Shown: positions 1 through 7,787 of the stretch, one piece after another
Position numbering within the stretch: position 1 is the stretch's first letter
How the letters are laid out: every line of letters begins with the position of its first letter
Origin: Bacillota bacterium
Lineage (GTDB): Bacteria; Bacillota; Clostridia; Lachnospirales; Bianqueaceae
Direction of reading: 5' to 3'
Assembly (NCBI GenBank): GCA_017620135.1
Contig: JAFZQZ010000113.1
Coordinates: forward strand, 1 to 64,000
DNA: 64,000 bases
Program-made: the position numbers and the translations under genes
The notes under the pieces: model-generated
Databases searched by the model: none
What the model saw: the letters and a program-made list of their open reading frames with translations, nothing else
Told to the model about the DNA's origin: nothing

Positions 1-151
1 AATAACCGAAGCATCATTAGCAAGGTCAGCCGGATTATCGTAAGAATCTTGCTAAGCCGTTAGCAAGGTGTATTCAAAAAAAGAGGCCGCCTTGCTAATA
101 ACCGAAGCATCATTAGCAAGGTCAGCCTGATTTTCATAAAAATCCTGCTAT
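1..151. repeat. Tandem hairpin repeat, two units, left one cut by window edge
   Basis: A unit of about 55 bases at 1-55 recurs at 97-151 with only a handful of differences, giving a period of 96 bases. Each unit carries an inverted repeat: in the complete second copy CCTTGCTAAT at about 90-99 pairs with ATTAGCAAGG at about 112-121 around a 12-base loop. A further partial TTAGCAAGG arm at 60-68 lies between the units. No T-run follows the stems, so these do not look like intrinsic terminators. The array lies just downstream of the stop of the minus-strand epimerase gene. The left part of the array is outside the window, so copy number is unknown. Confidence 0.8.
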
Positions 152-181
152 TTCGCAATCAACAGGACGCGGGTATGAGTC

Positions 182-889
182 CTATTCTTCTTTCTGTCCG
201 TAGTAGGCGCCGGCGCCGTGCTTGCGGAAATAGTGTTTGTCCTGCATGGCCTGAGGCGCTTCCCGGACGGAGGGGTTGATCAGTTTCGTCCAGGCGGCCA
301 TCTTCGCGCACTCTTCCACGACGACCGCGTTGTGGACCGCTTCATGCGCGTCCTTGCCCCAGGTAAAGACGCCGTGGTTTTTAAAGAGCGCGCCGGGAAC
401 GGCGACCGGATCCTTTCCGAAAAGCTCGAATTCATCTGCGATGACGATACCGGTGTTCTTTTCGTAGGCTTCTTCGATCTCTTCGGGCGTCAGATTGCGG
501 ACGCAGGGAATGTCGCCATAGAAATAGTCGGCGTGCGTCGTGCCGTAGCAGGGGATCGAAAGACCGGCCTGTGCCCAGCTGGTGGCAAATGGAGAATGCG
601 TATGGACGACGCCAAGGATCCCTTTTTCCGCGAACCGCTGATATAAAACCGCGTGGGTGGCGGTATCGGAAGAGGGATTGTAACGGCCTTCCACCTTCTC
701 GCCGGCCAGGTTTACCAGCACCATATCTTCGGGTCGCAGTTTATCGTATTCGACGCCGCTGGGCTTGATGGCGAACAGGCCTGTTTCAGGATCATACTCA
801 CTTACATTGCCCCAGGTAAAGGTCACGAGCTGATATTTCGGAAGCAGCATATTGGCTTCATAGACTCGCTTTTTTAACTCTTCAAGCAT
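182..889 (-). CDS. araD: L-ribulose-5-phosphate 4-epimerase (class II aldolase family)
   Basis: A cytoplasmic zinc enzyme expected to interconvert L-ribulose 5-phosphate and D-xylulose 5-phosphate in pentose or ascorbate catabolism. The 235 residues match the usual AraD/UlaF length. GNVS (27-30), KPSG (42-45) and SSDTATH (73-79) form the phosphate-binding part. Metal ligands are visible in HTHS (96-99) and in NHG around 171-173, with the family HADYFYG stretch at 119-125. It starts five bases downstream of the purC stop and is probably cotranscribed with it. No other arabinose genes lie in the window, so the substrate could equally be a related sugar phosphate (SgbE or UlaF type). Confidence 0.85.
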   Translation of the reverse strand: MLEELKKRVYEANMLLPKYQLVTFTWGNVSEYDPETGLFAIKPSGVEYDKLRPEDMVLVNLAGEKVEGRYNPSSDTATHAVLYQRFAEKGILGVVHTHSPFATSWAQAGLSIPCYGTTHADYFYGDIPCVRNLTPEEIEEAYEKNTGIVIADEFELFGKDPVAVPGALFKNHGVFTWGKDAHEAVHNAVVVEECAKMAAWTKLINPSVREAPQAMQDKHYFRKHGAGAYYGQKEE

Positions 890-894
890 AGGTT

Positions 895-1758
895 TTACTC
901 CAGTTCTTTGCCGGTCAGGCGTTTGTAGCCGTCCAGATAAATGGCGATCGTCTGATCCACGATCTCCTGCGGCAGGGTATAATCACATTCCGGATGCGCG
1001 GCGATATAGTCGCGGGCCAGCTGCTTGTCGAAGGAAGGCTGTCCTTTTCCGGGCTCATAGCCGTCTAGGGGCCAGAAGCGGCTGGAGTCGGGAGTCAGCA
1101 TCTCGTCGCCGAGGACGATGTTTCCGTTTTCATCAAGACCGAATTCAAACTTCGTATCAGCAATGATGATCCCTTTTTCCAGCGCGTAGTCCGCACATTT
1201 TTTGTAGAGCGCGATGGTCAGATCACGAAGCTGTTCGGCATAAGAACGGCCTTTTCCGGGGAAGCGTTTCTCCAGATAGTCCACACTCTGCTCAAAGCTG
1301 ATGTTTTCATCATGATCACCGATCTCGGCCTTAGTAGAAGGCGTATAGATGGGCTCCGGAAGTTTGGCACATTCCAGGAGACCTTCGGGAAGGCGGATGC
1401 CGCAGACAGTGCCGTCCTTTTTGTAGCTCTTCCAGCCGCTTCCGGTGATATAACCGCGGACGATACATTCGACAGGGAGCATGGTCAGTTTTTTGACCAG
1501 CATGCTGCGTCCTTCATAGGCGGCATTTTGGAAATCTTCGGGCATATCGGCGGTATCGGTGGAGATCATATGGTTCGGCACCAGGTCTTTGGTAAACTCG
1601 AACCAGAACTTTGAGATCTGGGTGAGGACCTTGCCTTTGCCTTCGATCATATTATGAAGAATGACATCGAAGCAGCTGATACGGTCGGTAGCGACGAGGA
1701 TCAGCGCCTCGGGAAGTTCGTAGATCTCACGGACTTTGCCTTCTTTAATGGGCTTCAT
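895..1758 (-). CDS. purC: Phosphoribosylaminoimidazole-succinocarboxamide synthase
   Basis: SAICAR synthase joins CAIR and aspartate with ATP, a late step of de novo purine synthesis in the cytoplasm. At 287 residues it belongs to the longer SAICAR synthase form. The N-terminal GKVREIYE, the ATDRISCFDV segment near 25-34 and the VRGYITGSGWKSY motif near 100 are typical. It stands alone among purine genes here and is paired with the araD-like gene five bases downstream. The ATG is preceded by an AGGAGAGG ribosome-binding site. It has its own promoter inside the end of the upstream gene and a strong hairpin in the short leader. Confidence 0.95.
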   Translation of the reverse strand: MKPIKEGKVREIYELPEALILVATDRISCFDVILHNMIEGKGKVLTQISKFWFEFTKDLVPNHMISTDTADMPEDFQNAAYEGRSMLVKKLTMLPVECIVRGYITGSGWKSYKKDGTVCGIRLPEGLLECAKLPEPIYTPSTKAEIGDHDENISFEQSVDYLEKRFPGKGRSYAEQLRDLTIALYKKCADYALEKGIIIADTKFEFGLDENGNIVLGDEMLTPDSSRFWPLDGYEPGKGQPSFDKQLARDYIAAHPECDYTLPQEIVDQTIAIYLDGYKRLTGKELE

Positions 1759-1785
1759 AGAATACCTCTCCTTATCTGAACTTCA

Positions 1786-1821
1786 AAAATAATGAGTGCG
1801 GCGTGCCGCACCCATTATTAT
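1786..1821 (-). terminator. Hairpin terminator of the acyl-CoA synthetase gene, also in the purC leader
   Basis: On the minus strand a stem TGGGTGCGGC/GCCGCACTCA, extended by AATAA/TTATT, is followed by TTTTTG. It lies directly after the acyl-CoA synthetase stop. Because the purC promoter -10 overlaps its upstream edge, it also falls at the very 5' end of the purC transcript. Confidence 0.6.
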
Positions 1822-1845
1822 ATCATGATTTGATCTGTTGTTCAA
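1817..1845 (-). promoter_or_regulatory. Probable promoter of purC-araD
   Basis: On the minus strand TTGAAC (1840-1845) and TATAAT (1817-1822) are separated by 17 bases. The -35 box lies within the last codons of the upstream acyl-CoA synthetase gene. Confidence 0.6.
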
Positions 1846-3457
1846 CCAGACGCTCGCCGGCGTAGAGTTTTCTGAGCTTTGGTTTGTCGATCTTGCCGGT
1901 AGGATTGCGCAGGACTTTGGCGAAGATAAGTTTTCTCGGCCGTTTGTATCTGGGCAGATCCAGACAGAAACGGTTCACGTCTTCCTCGGTAAGTTCCATG
2001 CCTTCCTTGACCTGGATGATCGCCGCGGCGATCTCGCCGAGCCTGCGATCCGGCAGGCCGATGACAGCCACGTCATGGATCTTCGGATTGGTCATCAGGA
2101 AGTTCTCGATCTGGACCGGATACAGGTTCTCACCGCCGGTAATGATGACATCTTTCTTACGGTCTACCAGGAAGATGAAGCCGTCTTCATCCTGCATGGC
2201 CATATCGCCGGTATGGAGCCAGCCATCTTTCAGCACTTCCGCCGTGGCTTCCGGATTCTTGTAGTATTCCACCATCACGCCGGGACCCTGGACGCAGAGC
2301 TCGCCGACTTCGCCCTGGACGACGGGAGAACCGTTCTCATCCACGATCTTCGTCTTCCAGCCGAATCCCGGAATACCGATGGCGCCGACCTTATGGATAT
2401 TGCCGAGTCCCAGATGTACGCACCCTGGGCCGGTGGATTCGGAAAGGCCGTAGTTCGTGTCGTACTGATGATGAGGGAAGTATTCCATCCAGTGACGGAT
2501 CAGGCTCGGGGGGACCGGCTGCGCGCCGATATGCATCAGGCGCCACTGGGAAAGCTTGTAGTCTTCCATACGAAGCCTGCCGCTGTCCAGCGCGGCCAGG
2601 ATATCCTGTGCCCACGGAACCAGCAGCCAGACATTGGTACAGCCTTCGTTGGAAACAGCCTGGAAAATGGACTCGGGAGAGTTGCCTTTCAGAAGAACGG
2701 CCCGGCTGCCGGTATAGAGGGATCCGAACCAGTGCATTTTCGCGCCGGTGTGGTATAATGGGGGAATGCACAGGAACACATCGGATTTGGTGATCTCATG
2801 ATGCAGGGCCTCCATTCTCGCCGAGTGGGAAAGGGAAGAATGCTTCAGAAGAATCGCTTTCGGGAAACCGGTGGTACCTGAAGAGAAGTAGATCGCGCCG
2901 TCATCGGTATCTTCGAGCAGCACCAGCGGTGCGGAAGAGGAGACATTGCTGACCTGGCGGTAATAATCTTCAGCGTAGGAAGGACACTGATCGCCTACGA
3001 AGAAGAGAAGGGTATCTTTCTTGATCTTGTCCGCGATATCCTCGATACGTCCGATAAATTCCGGACCGTAGAAGAGAACATCCGAGTCGGACGCGTCAAG
3101 ACAGTAGTCGATTTCCTCGGCGGTAAAGCGGAAGTTTAAGGGGACCGCCATCGCGCCGGATTTAAGAATGCCAAAGTAGATGGGCAGCCATTCCAGACAG
3201 TTCATCAGCAGGATGGCACATTTTTGCCCTTTTTTGATACCGCGTTCGATCAGCATGTTCGCGACGCGGTTGGCCTTTTCGTCGAAGACAGACCAGGTGA
3301 TCTGCCGGCGGTAGAAAGCCGTGGAAGTCGGCTGGATCAGCTCATATTCCTTCCAGGTGACCCGCTGTTCTTCGCGGATCTCCGGGTTGATCTCGACCAA
3401 GGCAACTTCATTACCAAAAAGTTTGGCATTTCTCTCTAAAAGATCGGTAATTGGCAT
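1823..3457 (-). CDS. Acyl-CoA synthetase (AMP-forming, class I adenylating enzyme)
   Basis: An enzyme expected to activate a carboxylic acid with ATP and load it onto coenzyme A. The 544 residues carry the P-loop-like SSGTTGFPK motif (around 192), YGLSES (around 338), GWLHTGD (around 417) and the hinge-like DRKKDVIITGGEN stretch (around 432). The last lysine lies in NPTGKIDK near the C-terminus. An N-terminal stretch before VFDEKANRVANML is normal for long-chain or benzoate/cyclohexanecarboxylate-type ligases. It is divergent from iorAB-paaK, which suggests, without proving, an aryl or branched acyl substrate. A clear promoter precedes it. Confidence 0.85.
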   Translation of the reverse strand: MPITDLLERNAKLFGNEVALVEINPEIREEQRVTWKEYELIQPTSTAFYRRQITWSVFDEKANRVANMLIERGIKKGQKCAILLMNCLEWLPIYFGILKSGAMAVPLNFRFTAEEIDYCLDASDSDVLFYGPEFIGRIEDIADKIKKDTLLFFVGDQCPSYAEDYYRQVSNVSSSAPLVLLEDTDDGAIYFSSGTTGFPKAILLKHSSLSHSARMEALHHEITKSDVFLCIPPLYHTGAKMHWFGSLYTGSRAVLLKGNSPESIFQAVSNEGCTNVWLLVPWAQDILAALDSGRLRMEDYKLSQWRLMHIGAQPVPPSLIRHWMEYFPHHQYDTNYGLSESTGPGCVHLGLGNIHKVGAIGIPGFGWKTKIVDENGSPVVQGEVGELCVQGPGVMVEYYKNPEATAEVLKDGWLHTGDMAMQDEDGFIFLVDRKKDVIITGGENLYPVQIENFLMTNPKIHDVAVIGLPDRRLGEIAAAIIQVKEGMELTEEDVNRFCLDLPRYKRPRKLIFAKVLRNPTGKIDKPKLRKLYAGERLVEQQIKS

Positions 3458-3459
3458 AA

Positions 3460-3488
3460 TTGATTTTTCTCCGTTCCTGTGTTACAAT
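3460..3488 (+). promoter_or_regulatory. Probable promoter of iorAB-paaK
   Basis: TTGATT (3460-3465) and TACAAT (3483-3488) with a 17-base spacer on the plus strand, about 78 bases before the iorA ATG. Confidence 0.5.
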
Positions 3489-3515
3489 GGCAAACATAAT
3501 TTAGCCATTTAAAGC

Positions 3516-3544
3516 ATCATAGCGTTTTTCTGCCAAAATGTCAA
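3516..3544 (-). promoter_or_regulatory. Promoter of the acyl-CoA synthetase gene
   Basis: On the minus strand TTGACA (3539-3544) and TATGAT (3516-3521) with a 17-base spacer, giving a short leader before the start at 3457. It overlaps the leader of the divergent iorA operon, so the two units could interfere. Confidence 0.7.
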
Positions 3545-3565
3545 GTGGCTAATGGAGGATTATTT

Positions 3566-5356
3566 ATGGGAAACGAAAACAGGCGGCTGCTTCTTGGTAA
3601 TGCCGCGGTGGCGAGAGGCCTCTACGAGGCTGGAGTATGTTTCATCTCCAGTTACCCGGGCACTCCCAGTACCGAAATTACCGAGGAAGCGGCCAAGTAC
3701 GATGAGATCTACTGTGAATGGGCGCCGAACGAAAAAGTCGCGATGGAAGCTGCTTTTGGCGCATCTCTGGCGGGCAGACGGTCCTTCTGCGGTCAGAAAC
3801 ACGTGGGCCTGAACGTTGCGGCGGACCCGTTATATACGATGTCCTACACCGGTGTGAATGCCGGTATGGTGATCGGCGTCGCGGATGACGCCGGCATGCA
3901 TTCTTCTCAGAATGAGCAGGACTCCCGTCATCACGCGATCGCGGCCAAAGTACCGATGCTCGAGCCTTCCGACTCCGCTGAGGCGCTTCAGTTCGCGAAG
4001 CTGGCGTATGAGATCTCCGAAACATTCGACACGCCGGTCCTTCTCAAGATGTGCACCCGTGTGGCGCATTCGCAGTCGGTGGTCCCGATCGGCGAAAGAA
4101 CGGTTCCTGTAAAGGAATACGAAAAGAATATCGCGAAATACGTCATGATGCCCGGCAACGCGAAAAAACGTCATCCTTTCGTAGAAGAACGCACGAAAAA
4201 GCTCACCGAGTACGCCGAAAACTGCCCACTGAACCGGGTAGAGATGGGCGGAACAGATCTTGGCATCATTACCTGCTCGACTTCCTACCAATATGTAAAA
4301 GAGGTCTTCGGCGATAAAGTCAGCGTCCTGAAACTGGGCATGACCAATCCGCTGCCTGTGCAGCTGGTCCGGGACTTTGCGAGCCGGGTGAAAAACCTGG
4401 TCGTTGTGGAAGAACTCGATCCGATCATCGAAAACCACGTGAAAGCCCTGGGCATTCCGGTCCATGGCAAAGACCTCCTCCCGATGATCGATGAATTCTC
4501 CCAGAACCTGATCGCGGAAAAGATCGGGAAGAGCGGTCTTCTTCCCGCGGAACTTGTGCCGGTCGTTCCGGAAACGGATCAGCTTAGCGAACCCATCCCG
4601 GCCCGTCCGCCGGTCATGTGTGCCGGCTGTCCGCACCGCGGTCTGTTCTATACGCTGAAAAAGAACAAATGCACGGTGCTCGGCGATATCGGATGCTACA
4701 CGCTGGGAGCGGTCGCGCCGCTTTCCACCATCGAGATGACGCTCTGCATGGGCGCGTCGATCGGTGCGGTCCACGGTTTCAACAAAGTCATGGGCAGCGA
4801 AAGTGAAGGAAAAACGGTTGCTGTGATCGGCGATTCGACCTTCATGCATTCCGGCATGACGGGGCTCGCGAACGTAGCCTACAATCAGTCCAATTCGACG
4901 ATCATCATCCTGGACAACTCGATCACCGGTATGACCGGTCATCAGCAGAATCCGACCACCGGATACAACATCAAGGGTGATCCGGCCGGCAAGATCGATC
5001 TCGAAGCGCTGTGCCGCGCGATGGGATTTGAGCGCGTGAGAGTGGTGGATCCCTACGATCTTTCACAGTGTGACGAAGTGCTGAAGGAAGAACTGGCCGT
5101 CCCGGCGCCTTCCGTCATCATTTCCCGCAGACCCTGCGCGCTGCTGAAATATGTGAAGCATAAACCAGCCCTGACGGTCGATACGGACAAGTGTATCGGA
5201 TGCAAGTCCTGTATGCGGATCGGCTGTCCGGCGATCTCGATGAAATCTGGCAGTGACGGCAAGCTGAAAGCCAGTGTGGATCCTACGCTCTGTGTGGGAT
5301 GCGGTGTATGCCAGCAGCTCTGCCCGAAAGACGCACTGAAAGGAGGACTGGCCTGA
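3566..5356 (+). CDS. iorA: Indolepyruvate:ferredoxin oxidoreductase, alpha subunit
   Basis: The large subunit of the thiamine-diphosphate, iron-sulfur enzyme that oxidatively decarboxylates aryl-pyruvates (from Trp, Phe, Tyr) to aryl-acetyl-CoA with ferredoxin as acceptor. The N-terminal pyrimidine-binding domain begins with SSYPGTPSTEITEE; the thiamine-binding domain shows GDIGCYTLGA and GDSTFMHSGM followed by LDNSITGMTGHQ. The last 60 residues hold two 4Fe-4S clusters, CIGCKSCMRIGCP and CVGCGVCQQLCP. I chose the ATG at 3566 because GGAGG lies eight bases upstream; a GTG at 3545 has no such site. It is translationally coupled to iorB (TGATG). Confidence 0.95.
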   Translation: MGNENRRLLLGNAAVARGLYEAGVCFISSYPGTPSTEITEEAAKYDEIYCEWAPNEKVAMEAAFGASLAGRRSFCGQKHVGLNVAADPLYTMSYTGVNAGMVIGVADDAGMHSSQNEQDSRHHAIAAKVPMLEPSDSAEALQFAKLAYEISETFDTPVLLKMCTRVAHSQSVVPIGERTVPVKEYEKNIAKYVMMPGNAKKRHPFVEERTKKLTEYAENCPLNRVEMGGTDLGIITCSTSYQYVKEVFGDKVSVLKLGMTNPLPVQLVRDFASRVKNLVVVEELDPIIENHVKALGIPVHGKDLLPMIDEFSQNLIAEKIGKSGLLPAELVPVVPETDQLSEPIPARPPVMCAGCPHRGLFYTLKKNKCTVLGDIGCYTLGAVAPLSTIEMTLCMGASIGAVHGFNKVMGSESEGKTVAVIGDSTFMHSGMTGLANVAYNQSNSTIIILDNSITGMTGHQQNPTTGYNIKGDPAGKIDLEALCRAMGFERVRVVDPYDLSQCDEVLKEELAVPAPSVIISRRPCALLKYVKHKPALTVDTDKCIGCKSCMRIGCPAISMKSGSDGKLKASVDPTLCVGCGVCQQLCPKDALKGGLA

Positions 5357-5937
5357 TGAAAACGAAGAATGTGATGATCGTTGGCGTCGGCGGTCAGGGT
5401 TCGCTGCTTGCCAGTAAGCTTCTGGGATATCTGCTCCTTTCACAGGGATACGACGTCAAGGTATCCGAGGTCCACGGAATGAGCCAGCGCGGCGGGTCCG
5501 TCGTCACGTACGTGCGGTACGGCGAGCAGGTCTATTCTCCGGTCATCGACCGCGGTGAAGCCGACTTTATCGTATCCTTTGAGGTACTGGAAGCGGCCCG
5601 CTGGATGCCTTACCTGAAGGAAGGCGGCGTGATCGTCACGAATACCCAGCAGATCGATCCCATGCCCGTCATCACCGGCGCCGCGGAATATCCCGCGGAT
5701 CTGGTAAAGAAGATGAAAGATCTGGGCGTCAAGGTGGACGCGCTGGACTGTCTGAAGCTGGCGGAAGAGGCCGGCTCGAGCAAGGCCGTCAATATCGTGC
5801 TTCTGGGAAGACTCAGCCATTACTTTGATATACCGGAAGAAGCCTGGGATGAAGCGCTTGCCGCTGTCGTTCCGGCCAGATTCCTGGAGATGAACAGAAA
5901 AGCTTTTACACTTGGAAAAAACTATCGCGAAGAATAG
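5356..5937 (+). CDS. iorB: Indolepyruvate:ferredoxin oxidoreductase, beta subunit
   Basis: The small subunit, 193 residues, corresponding to the gamma domain of the pyruvate:ferredoxin oxidoreductase superfamily that contributes to CoA and subunit binding. The N-terminus shows the family glycine pattern GVGGQGSLLASKLLG, and the conserved EVHGMSQRGGSV segment follows at about residues 39-50. The ATG overlaps the last base of the iorA TGA stop, with AAGGAGG inside iorA just upstream, so the two subunits are made in equal amounts. The downstream paaK start is 34 bases after its stop. Confidence 0.93.
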   Translation: MKTKNVMIVGVGGQGSLLASKLLGYLLLSQGYDVKVSEVHGMSQRGGSVVTYVRYGEQVYSPVIDRGEADFIVSFEVLEAARWMPYLKEGGVIVTNTQQIDPMPVITGAAEYPADLVKKMKDLGVKVDALDCLKLAEEAGSSKAVNIVLLGRLSHYFDIPEEAWDEALAAVVPARFLEMNRKAFTLGKNYREE

Positions 5938-5971
5938 ATCTCGCGTCTTACATGATTCAAAGGAGTTTTTT

Positions 5972-7273
5972 ATGGAACGTTACTACCAGCCGGAGATCGA
6001 ATGCGCGTCCCCGGAAAAACTGAAACAGATCCAGAATGAAAAACTGGTCAAACAGGTAAGACATGTATGGGACAATGTTCCGTACTATCGGAAAAAAATG
6101 GAAGAAAAAGGCCTGACGCCGGATGACATCCAGTCGACGGATGATCTTTATAAACTTCCGTTCCTGTCCAAGGCGGACCTCAGGGACGCTTATCCCTACG
6201 GACTGCTTGGCGTACCGCTGAAGGACTGCGTAAGGATCCAGTCCACTTCCGGCACTACAGGCAAACGGGTCGTCGCCTTCTATACGCAGCATGATGTCGA
6301 TCTGTGGGAGGAATGCTGTGCCAGAGCCATTACGGCAGCCGGCGGTACCGATGAGAGCGTCTGCCAGGTTTCCTACGGCTACGGTCTGTTCACCGGCGGC
6401 CCCGGACTGAACGGCGGTTCTCATAAGGTCGGATGCCTGACCATCCCGACCAGTTCCGGCAACACCGACCGTCAGATCATGTTCATCATGGATCTTTCGG
6501 CAACGATCCTCTGCTGTACCCCAAGCTACGCCGCCTACCTGGGCGAGCGTTTTAAGGAACTGGGCTACGGTCCGGACGATATCCCGCTGAAAGCCGGTAT
6601 CTTCGGCGCGGAAGCCTGGAGCGAGGAAATGCGTCATGATATCGAGAAGACCTTAGGCATCAAAGCCTATGATATCTACGGTCTGACCGAACTTTCCGGT
6701 CCCGGTGTGGCCTTCGAGTGCAGCGCCCAGCAGGGGATGCATATCAATGAGGATCATTTCATCGCTGAGATCATCGACCCGGATACACTCGAAGTCCTGC
6801 CGGAAGGCAGCCAGGGCGAGCTGGTCTTCACCTCGCTTGATAAGGAAGCTTTCCCGCTTCTGCGTTACCGTACCAGAGATATCTGTACCCTGACCCGTGA
6901 AAAATGTTCCTGCGGTCGTACTCATGTACGTATGGGTAAACCGAAGGGACGCAGCGACGATATGCTGATCATCCGCGGCGTCAACGTATTCCCGAGCCAG
7001 ATCGAGACCGTTCTGATCAACGCCGGCTACGCCGCGAACTATCAGATCATCGTCGACCGTATCAACAATACCGATACGCTGGATGTCCAGGTAGAGATGA
7101 CGCCTGAGATGTTCACCGATAACCTCGGTGAGATCGCCGATCGTCAGAAAGAGCTCGTCGACGGACTTCGTTCGATGCTCGGTCTGAAGGCGAAAGTCAC
7201 GCTGGTCGCCCCGAAAACCATCACCCGCAGCGAAGGAAAAGCCGTCCGGGTGATCGATAAACGCAAAATCTAA
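5972..7273 (+). CDS. paaK: Phenylacetate-CoA ligase
   Basis: An AMP-forming ligase interconverting aryl-acetate and aryl-acetyl-CoA. The 433 residues are the normal PaaK length. Visible motifs are STSGTTGKR (about 87-95), the YGLTELSGPG stretch (about 233) and the C-terminal RGVNVFPSQIE (about 334). The ATG at 5972 has AAGGAG seven bases upstream and avoids an upstream extension that would overlap iorB. In iorAB operons the ligase is thought to run toward aryl-acetate, recovering ATP from the aryl-acetyl-CoA made by the oxidoreductase; this direction is inferred. Substrates may be phenylacetate, hydroxyphenylacetate or indoleacetate. Confidence 0.93.
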   Translation: MERYYQPEIECASPEKLKQIQNEKLVKQVRHVWDNVPYYRKKMEEKGLTPDDIQSTDDLYKLPFLSKADLRDAYPYGLLGVPLKDCVRIQSTSGTTGKRVVAFYTQHDVDLWEECCARAITAAGGTDESVCQVSYGYGLFTGGPGLNGGSHKVGCLTIPTSSGNTDRQIMFIMDLSATILCCTPSYAAYLGERFKELGYGPDDIPLKAGIFGAEAWSEEMRHDIEKTLGIKAYDIYGLTELSGPGVAFECSAQQGMHINEDHFIAEIIDPDTLEVLPEGSQGELVFTSLDKEAFPLLRYRTRDICTLTREKCSCGRTHVRMGKPKGRSDDMLIIRGVNVFPSQIETVLINAGYAANYQIIVDRINNTDTLDVQVEMTPEMFTDNLGEIADRQKELVDGLRSMLGLKAKVTLVAPKTITRSEGKAVRVIDKRKI

Positions 7274-7291
7274 GTCTTAAAGGAGGATAGG

Positions 7292-7726
7292 ATGAGCATC
7301 AAACAGATCTCCGTTTTTCTGGAGAATAAACCCAGTACGCTCAAGCAGATGACCGGTGTTCTGGCCGCGCACGGGATCGACATGCGCGCGCTGTCGCTGG
7401 CCGAGACGAAAGACTTTGGGATCGCCCGGGTCATCGTCGACGATGTGTATGAAGCTGTCAATGTCCTGAAGGAAGCCGACTTTGTCGCCAATCTGACCTC
7501 AGTACTGGCGATCGCGATCCCCGACGTCCCCGGCGGACTGGATAAACTGCTGGAGGTCTTCGCCGAGACGAACCTGAACATCGAGTATATGTACGCCTTT
7601 ATCGGCGGGAAGGAAGAGAAGAAGGCCTACATGATCTTCCGTGTCCGCGATCACCGCGCGGCGGAGGCCAAGCTGGTGAGCAAAGGCCTGAAAGTCCTCT
7701 CGCAGGAGGATATGCAGGAAATCTAA
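7292..7726 (+). CDS. Two-ACT-domain amino-acid-binding protein
   Basis: A 144-residue protein with two ACT folds: the first about residues 3-66, beginning ISVFLENKPSTLKQM, the second about 70-140, containing AIPDVPGGLDKLLEVF. ACT domains bind amino acids as effectors. There is no catalytic domain, so it is a free-standing sensor or regulatory subunit. The gene follows paaK by 18 bases with AAGGAGG before its ATG, and such proteins commonly accompany ior-paaK operons. A role in sensing aromatic or branched amino acids is inferred. A terminator follows. Confidence 0.85.
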   Translation: MSIKQISVFLENKPSTLKQMTGVLAAHGIDMRALSLAETKDFGIARVIVDDVYEAVNVLKEADFVANLTSVLAIAIPDVPGGLDKLLEVFAETNLNIEYMYAFIGGKEEKKAYMIFRVRDHRAAEAKLVSKGLKVLSQEDMQEI

Positions 7727-7742
7727 AAGCAAATCAAAACAA

Positions 7743-7783
7743 TAACCCGTCAAGTGATTCTATTCACCTGACGGGCTTTTTTT
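7743..7783. terminator. Terminator after the ior operon, shared with the convergent gene
   Basis: CCCGTCA (7746-7752) pairs with TGACGGG (7769-7775), with inner GTG/CAC pairing, followed by seven T on the plus strand. The minus-strand run is weaker, so it mainly serves the ior operon. Confidence 0.85.
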
Positions 7784-7787
7784 ACGT

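Noticed and set aside
1-151. CRISPR array or terminator
   Set aside because: Only two units visible with a 96-base period and no distinct spacers; stems are not followed by T-runs.
3830-4942. Minus-strand frame of 370 codons antisense to iorA
   Set aside because: Shadow frame; iorA has complete motifs and correct start context.
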